IMG/VR virus record: IMGVR_UViG_3300045282_000125 | Location: 1-26,443 of that record | Source of the DNA: a virus | DNA length: 26,443 nucleotides | Reading direction: 5' to 3' (one strand) | Shown: one piece after another, positions 24,334 through 26,443 of the stretch | How the letters are laid out: each line of letters starts with the position of its first letter | Position numbering within the stretch: position 1 is the first letter of the stretch | Notes under the pieces: model-generated | Seen by the model: the letters and a program-made list of their open reading frames with translations, nothing else | Database searches by the model: none | What the model was told of the DNA's origin: nothing | Translations under genes and position numbers: made by a program

Positions 24334-25102
24334 AGTCCATAACGGCCCCCGACTCAACATAAAAATCAAAAACGGGATTGCTATTGTCTTCAGCGATTGC
24401 CATTATTGGCCGAAGAAAAAATCCACCGCTCATCGCGCCCTCGTCAAAATGGTCCGCGAATTAAAGCCAGACGCCCTCATCTGCAACGGGGACGCCGTGG
24501 ACATGGCCAGCGTCTCCCGGCACCCGCCAATTGGGTGGGAGCGTCGCCCCACCGTCCAGGAAGAAATCGAATGGGCCCAAGAGTGCCTTACAGAAATCCT
24601 CGATGCCTGCCCAAAGAAGTCCTACAGAACTTGGAATCTCGGCAACCACGATAGTCGGTTCGAAACCCGTCTCGCCGATAAAGCGCCAGAATACGCCAGA
24701 GTCAAAGGTATTCATCTGCACGACCACTTCCCGGAATGGGATCGTGCATGGAGCACCTGGATCAACAAAGACGTCGTAGTCACGCATCGATATCTGGGGG
24801 GCGATAACGCGCCCTACCGAAACACAGTCCGCTCCGGCAAAACTATGATTACCGGGCACCTCCACAGCGCCAAAATCTGCCCTTATACTGACTACAACGG
24901 CACCCGGTTCGGGGTAGACCCGGGATGCGTCGCGGACACCCACGACACTCAATTCGTTAATTATACTGAAGACAACCCCAAAAACTGGATAAGCGGGTTC
25001 GGAGTATTCACATTTGATAACTACCGTCTGCGCTGGCCCGAGCTAGTCACCGTCTGGGATAAGAACCACGTCCAGTTCCGAGGTAAAATCATAAGATGTT
25101 AA
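24311..25102 (+). CDS. Calcineurin-like metallophosphoesterase
   Basis: The product has 263 residues; ATG 24311 is preceded by AAGGAG at seven bases and overlaps the previous stop by 23 bases. The metal-binding motifs are complete: FSDCH (Asp29, His31), NGDAVD (Asp61), GNHDS (111-115 with Asn112-His113), VTHR (His159) and TGHLH (182-185). The fold is a two-metal phosphoesterase acting on a nucleotide, nucleic acid or protein phosphate; the substrate cannot be read from sequence. Phages often carry such genes near packaging genes, with roles that remain unclear. The C-terminus (FTFDNYRLRWPELV) is a normal beta-strand end. No export signal. Confidence 0.88.
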   Translation: MGQSRVHEVHNGPRLNIKIKNGIAIVFSDCHYWPKKKSTAHRALVKMVRELKPDALICNGDAVDMASVSRHPPIGWERRPTVQEEIEWAQECLTEILDACPKKSYRTWNLGNHDSRFETRLADKAPEYARVKGIHLHDHFPEWDRAWSTWINKDVVVTHRYLGGDNAPYRNTVRSGKTMITGHLHSAKICPYTDYNGTRFGVDPGCVADTHDTQFVNYTEDNPKNWISGFGVFTFDNYRLRWPELVTVWDKNHVQFRGKIIRC

Positions 25103-25108
25103 GTTATC

Positions 25109-25138
25109 CCCTTGTAACATAAAGGTAATTAACAAGGG
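25109..25138 (+). promoter_or_regulatory. Stem-loop covering the holin-like gene's ribosome-binding site
   Basis: CCCTTGT (25109-25115) is complementary to ACAAGGG (25132-25138) across a 16-base AT-rich loop. The AAGGG in the 3' arm is the only ribosome-binding site before the ATG at 25148. The stem may lower early translation of the holin-like protein. The stem is short, so its stability is moderate. Confidence 0.5.
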
Positions 25139-25147
25139 AACTCTGTG

Positions 25148-25582
25148 ATGTCTGGTCCCGATATATCGCCTATACGCGCAGGAGTCATTGCCATTGACGC
25201 GGGGGCGGTCGGGGTTATCGCCGCCGCCATCGTGGGGTGGCTACCACCGCTAGCCGCGATTGTAGCCATCCTCTGGTATGTCATCCAAATCTACGAGAGC
25301 CAAACAGTCCAACGAAAAGTTCGTGCTTGGCGCCTTCGGAAACTAGTCAAACTCAGGGCCGAGACCGTTGCCCTGGAACTCGCTCTCCGGACCCAGAACT
25401 ACGATCTCCGCGCGCTCGATGAAGCCACTCAAGTCCATAAAGTCGCCGTCGAAAAAGCAGCCGAGCTATCCCACCTAGCCGCCAAGAAAGAAACAGAAGA
25501 GATCCAGGCACAGCGCCTGGAAGACGCCCTGTTCTCCCTCAAAGATGAGTCCAAAATCGAAAAGCACGGGCCGTTCGACTAG
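25148..25582 (+). CDS. Putative holin (N-terminal membrane segments, C-terminal coiled coil)
   Basis: The product has 144 residues from ATG 25148, nine bases after AAGGG; a GTG one codon earlier is the alternative. Residues about 10-50 are strongly hydrophobic (AGAVGVIAAAIVGW, PPLAAIVAILWYVIQIY), probably two membrane helices separated by the short WLPP turn. A charged helical, coiled-coil-like tail follows (RKVRAWRLRKLVKLR, ETVALELAL, then Lys/Glu-rich). This matches small phage holins of the W-L-P-x-x-A-A type ending in Y-E-S-Q/K-T. It would permeabilise the inner membrane for the endolysin encoded far to the left at 4597. Its stop overlaps the terminase stop tail to tail (shared CTAG). Holin is the best guess; a membrane-anchored spanin-like role is less likely. 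Confidence 0.65.
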   Translation: MSGPDISPIRAGVIAIDAGAVGVIAAAIVGWLPPLAAIVAILWYVIQIYESQTVQRKVRAWRLRKLVKLRAETVALELALRTQNYDLRALDEATQVHKVAVEKAAELSHLAAKKETEEIQAQRLEDALFSLKDESKIEKHGPFD

Positions 25583-26443
25583 GTCCACGCCCGCGCGTCG
25601 AACTGCCTCGGCGCTGGCTTCCCACGCGGCCTCACCAGTTCAAAGATATACGGCATCATAGACCCGTGAACGACGAGGCTCGCGTACTGGAGGCAGTCCG
25701 CGACGTGCGAGTACCCTTCCGGGTCATTTTTTTCCGGGATGTTCCGGAGCCCACCAAGCTTCGTTTTCGTAAATCTGTATCCGCCACCCATTGCACGACA
25801 GAGCATAGGGCAGCCACCTCGGTTGATAGCAAGCGCTGGTCCTCCAAGCACTTGTCTAACAAGGAGAGCTTCGACCGCTCTAAGGCGGGGTTCAATGTCG
25901 TTTGTTGGAGCAGGGATAGCAGGGAGACCAAGTCGTTTGAGAGCGTCGAAAGGGCTCTCTTCGCTGATCGAATCTTTGGCAACACCTGCTGGGTCTCCAA
26001 CGACTGCCATCTTGTATCCCAAGTAACAGTCTCTAAACAAGCGGGGTTTGAGGTTTTGAATGACATGCTGCTCCAGTCCTATGTTGGTGCCTTCAACTTC
26101 TTCGTGGACAACCAGCCTACCGAGATGGTCGGGCTGGCAGATCAAGCTCCAGGGGTTGCGGCCGAAATCCTGGGCGATGACGAGGGGGTATCCAGGAGTC
26201 AGAGTGGTGTGATCGACGATATGGAACTGTGACCGGAAGCTCGAACGAAACACGGCGAGGCCGCTGGGGTCGTCTCCGTACTGCGCATGAACGTACCGCT
26301 GGGACCACGGTGTATCATCTCCGTGCATCCGGATCAAGTTCTCGTAGTACTTTCTCCCCTGCGCGAGCCGCACCGGATGATCAATGGGCAGCAGGATCGT
26401 CTGGTTGGTCTGCAGCAGCCAGTTCAAATTCTCGGCAAGGGGG
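25579..26443 (-). CDS. Terminase large subunit, C-terminal part (gene continues past right edge)
   Basis: The frame is open to the window edge, so only about the last 287 codons are present; a TTG at 26427 is not a convincing start. Visible motifs belong to the RuvC-like nuclease that cuts packaged DNA: VIAQDFGRNPWS with the first acidic residue, MAVVGDPAG with the second, and PEGYSHVADCLQYA near the end with the third. Upstream, ATPase motor motifs must lie outside the window. The C-terminus is Arg/Pro-rich (LVRPRGKPAPRQFDARAW). It would translocate and cut the genome with the small subunit and portal. It overlaps the holin stop by four bases, tail to tail. Confidence 0.88.
   Translation of the reverse strand, partial: PLAENLNWLLQTNQTILLPIDHPVRLAQGRKYYENLIRMHGDDTPWSQRYVHAQYGDDPSGLAVFRSSFRSQFHIVDHTTLTPGYPLVIAQDFGRNPWSLICQPDHLGRLVVHEEVEGTNIGLEQHVIQNLKPRLFRDCYLGYKMAVVGDPAGVAKDSISEESPFDALKRLGLPAIPAPTNDIEPRLRAVEALLVRQVLGGPALAINRGGCPMLCRAMGGGYRFTKTKLGGLRNIPEKNDPEGYSHVADCLQYASLVVHGSMMPYIFELVRPRGKPAPRQFDARAWT

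Noticed and set aside
25666-26232. 188-codon plus-strand frame antisense to the terminase
   Set aside because: No domain features, and it sits inside a gene with clear nuclease motifs on the opposite strand.

Overview
The window is a contiguous piece of a double-stranded DNA tailed-phage genome (Caudoviricetes, podovirus-like). The evidence is a set of virion morphogenesis genes: the C-terminal part of a large terminase, a portal, a scaffold, a major capsid protein, two neck-type adaptors, a long tail protein with a podophage-tail look, fibre-like proteins, an endolysin and a probable holin. No tape-measure or sheath gene is visible. The sequence is GC-rich, tightly packed and free of tRNA genes, IS elements and CRISPR arrays. 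The host cannot be fixed. A peptidase fused to a double-psi-barrel-like lysin suggests a Gram-negative, possibly alphaproteobacterial, host (inference).

Layout, read in the main (minus, right-to-left) direction. The right edge holds a partial terminase (25579-26443). A three-gene plus-strand island follows (23779-25582): probable small terminase, metallophosphoesterase and holin-like protein. It is convergent with the terminase and divergent from the portal. Then come the portal (21372-23678), a small ORFan, and four tandem short collagen-like genes (18999-21075) ending at a strong terminator. Next is a five-gene sugar cassette (12897-18925): GT2-TPR-propeller glycosyltransferase, HtrL/YibB-like protein, RmlB-like sugar-nucleotide dehydratase, GT31-like galactosyltransferase, a second HtrL-like protein, and UDP-galactopyranose mutase; counting both HtrL-like proteins it has six ORFs. 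Four tiny overlapping genes, scaffold and major capsid protein with a terminator follow (9705-12840). The last block holds two neck proteins, a beta-sandwich protein, two further collagen-like fibres with a stand-alone beta-sandwich between them, a LamG-fold protein, the endolysin, a peptidoglycan-binding-like protein, small ORFs, the 926-residue tail protein and a final small protein (165-9688). Positions 1-164 look non-coding.

How it fits together. Most genes overlap by 1-22 bases or lie a few bases apart, so translational coupling is probably general. The most interesting feature is the pairing of six collagen-like proteins, whose repeats are mainly Gly-X-Thr, with a phage-borne sugar cassette whose members point to galactose (GT31-like enzyme) and galactofuranose (mutase). 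I propose that the cassette glycosylates threonines of the virion collagens; this is inference. Several stem-loops lie exactly over ribosome-binding sites or between structural genes and may set expression ratios.
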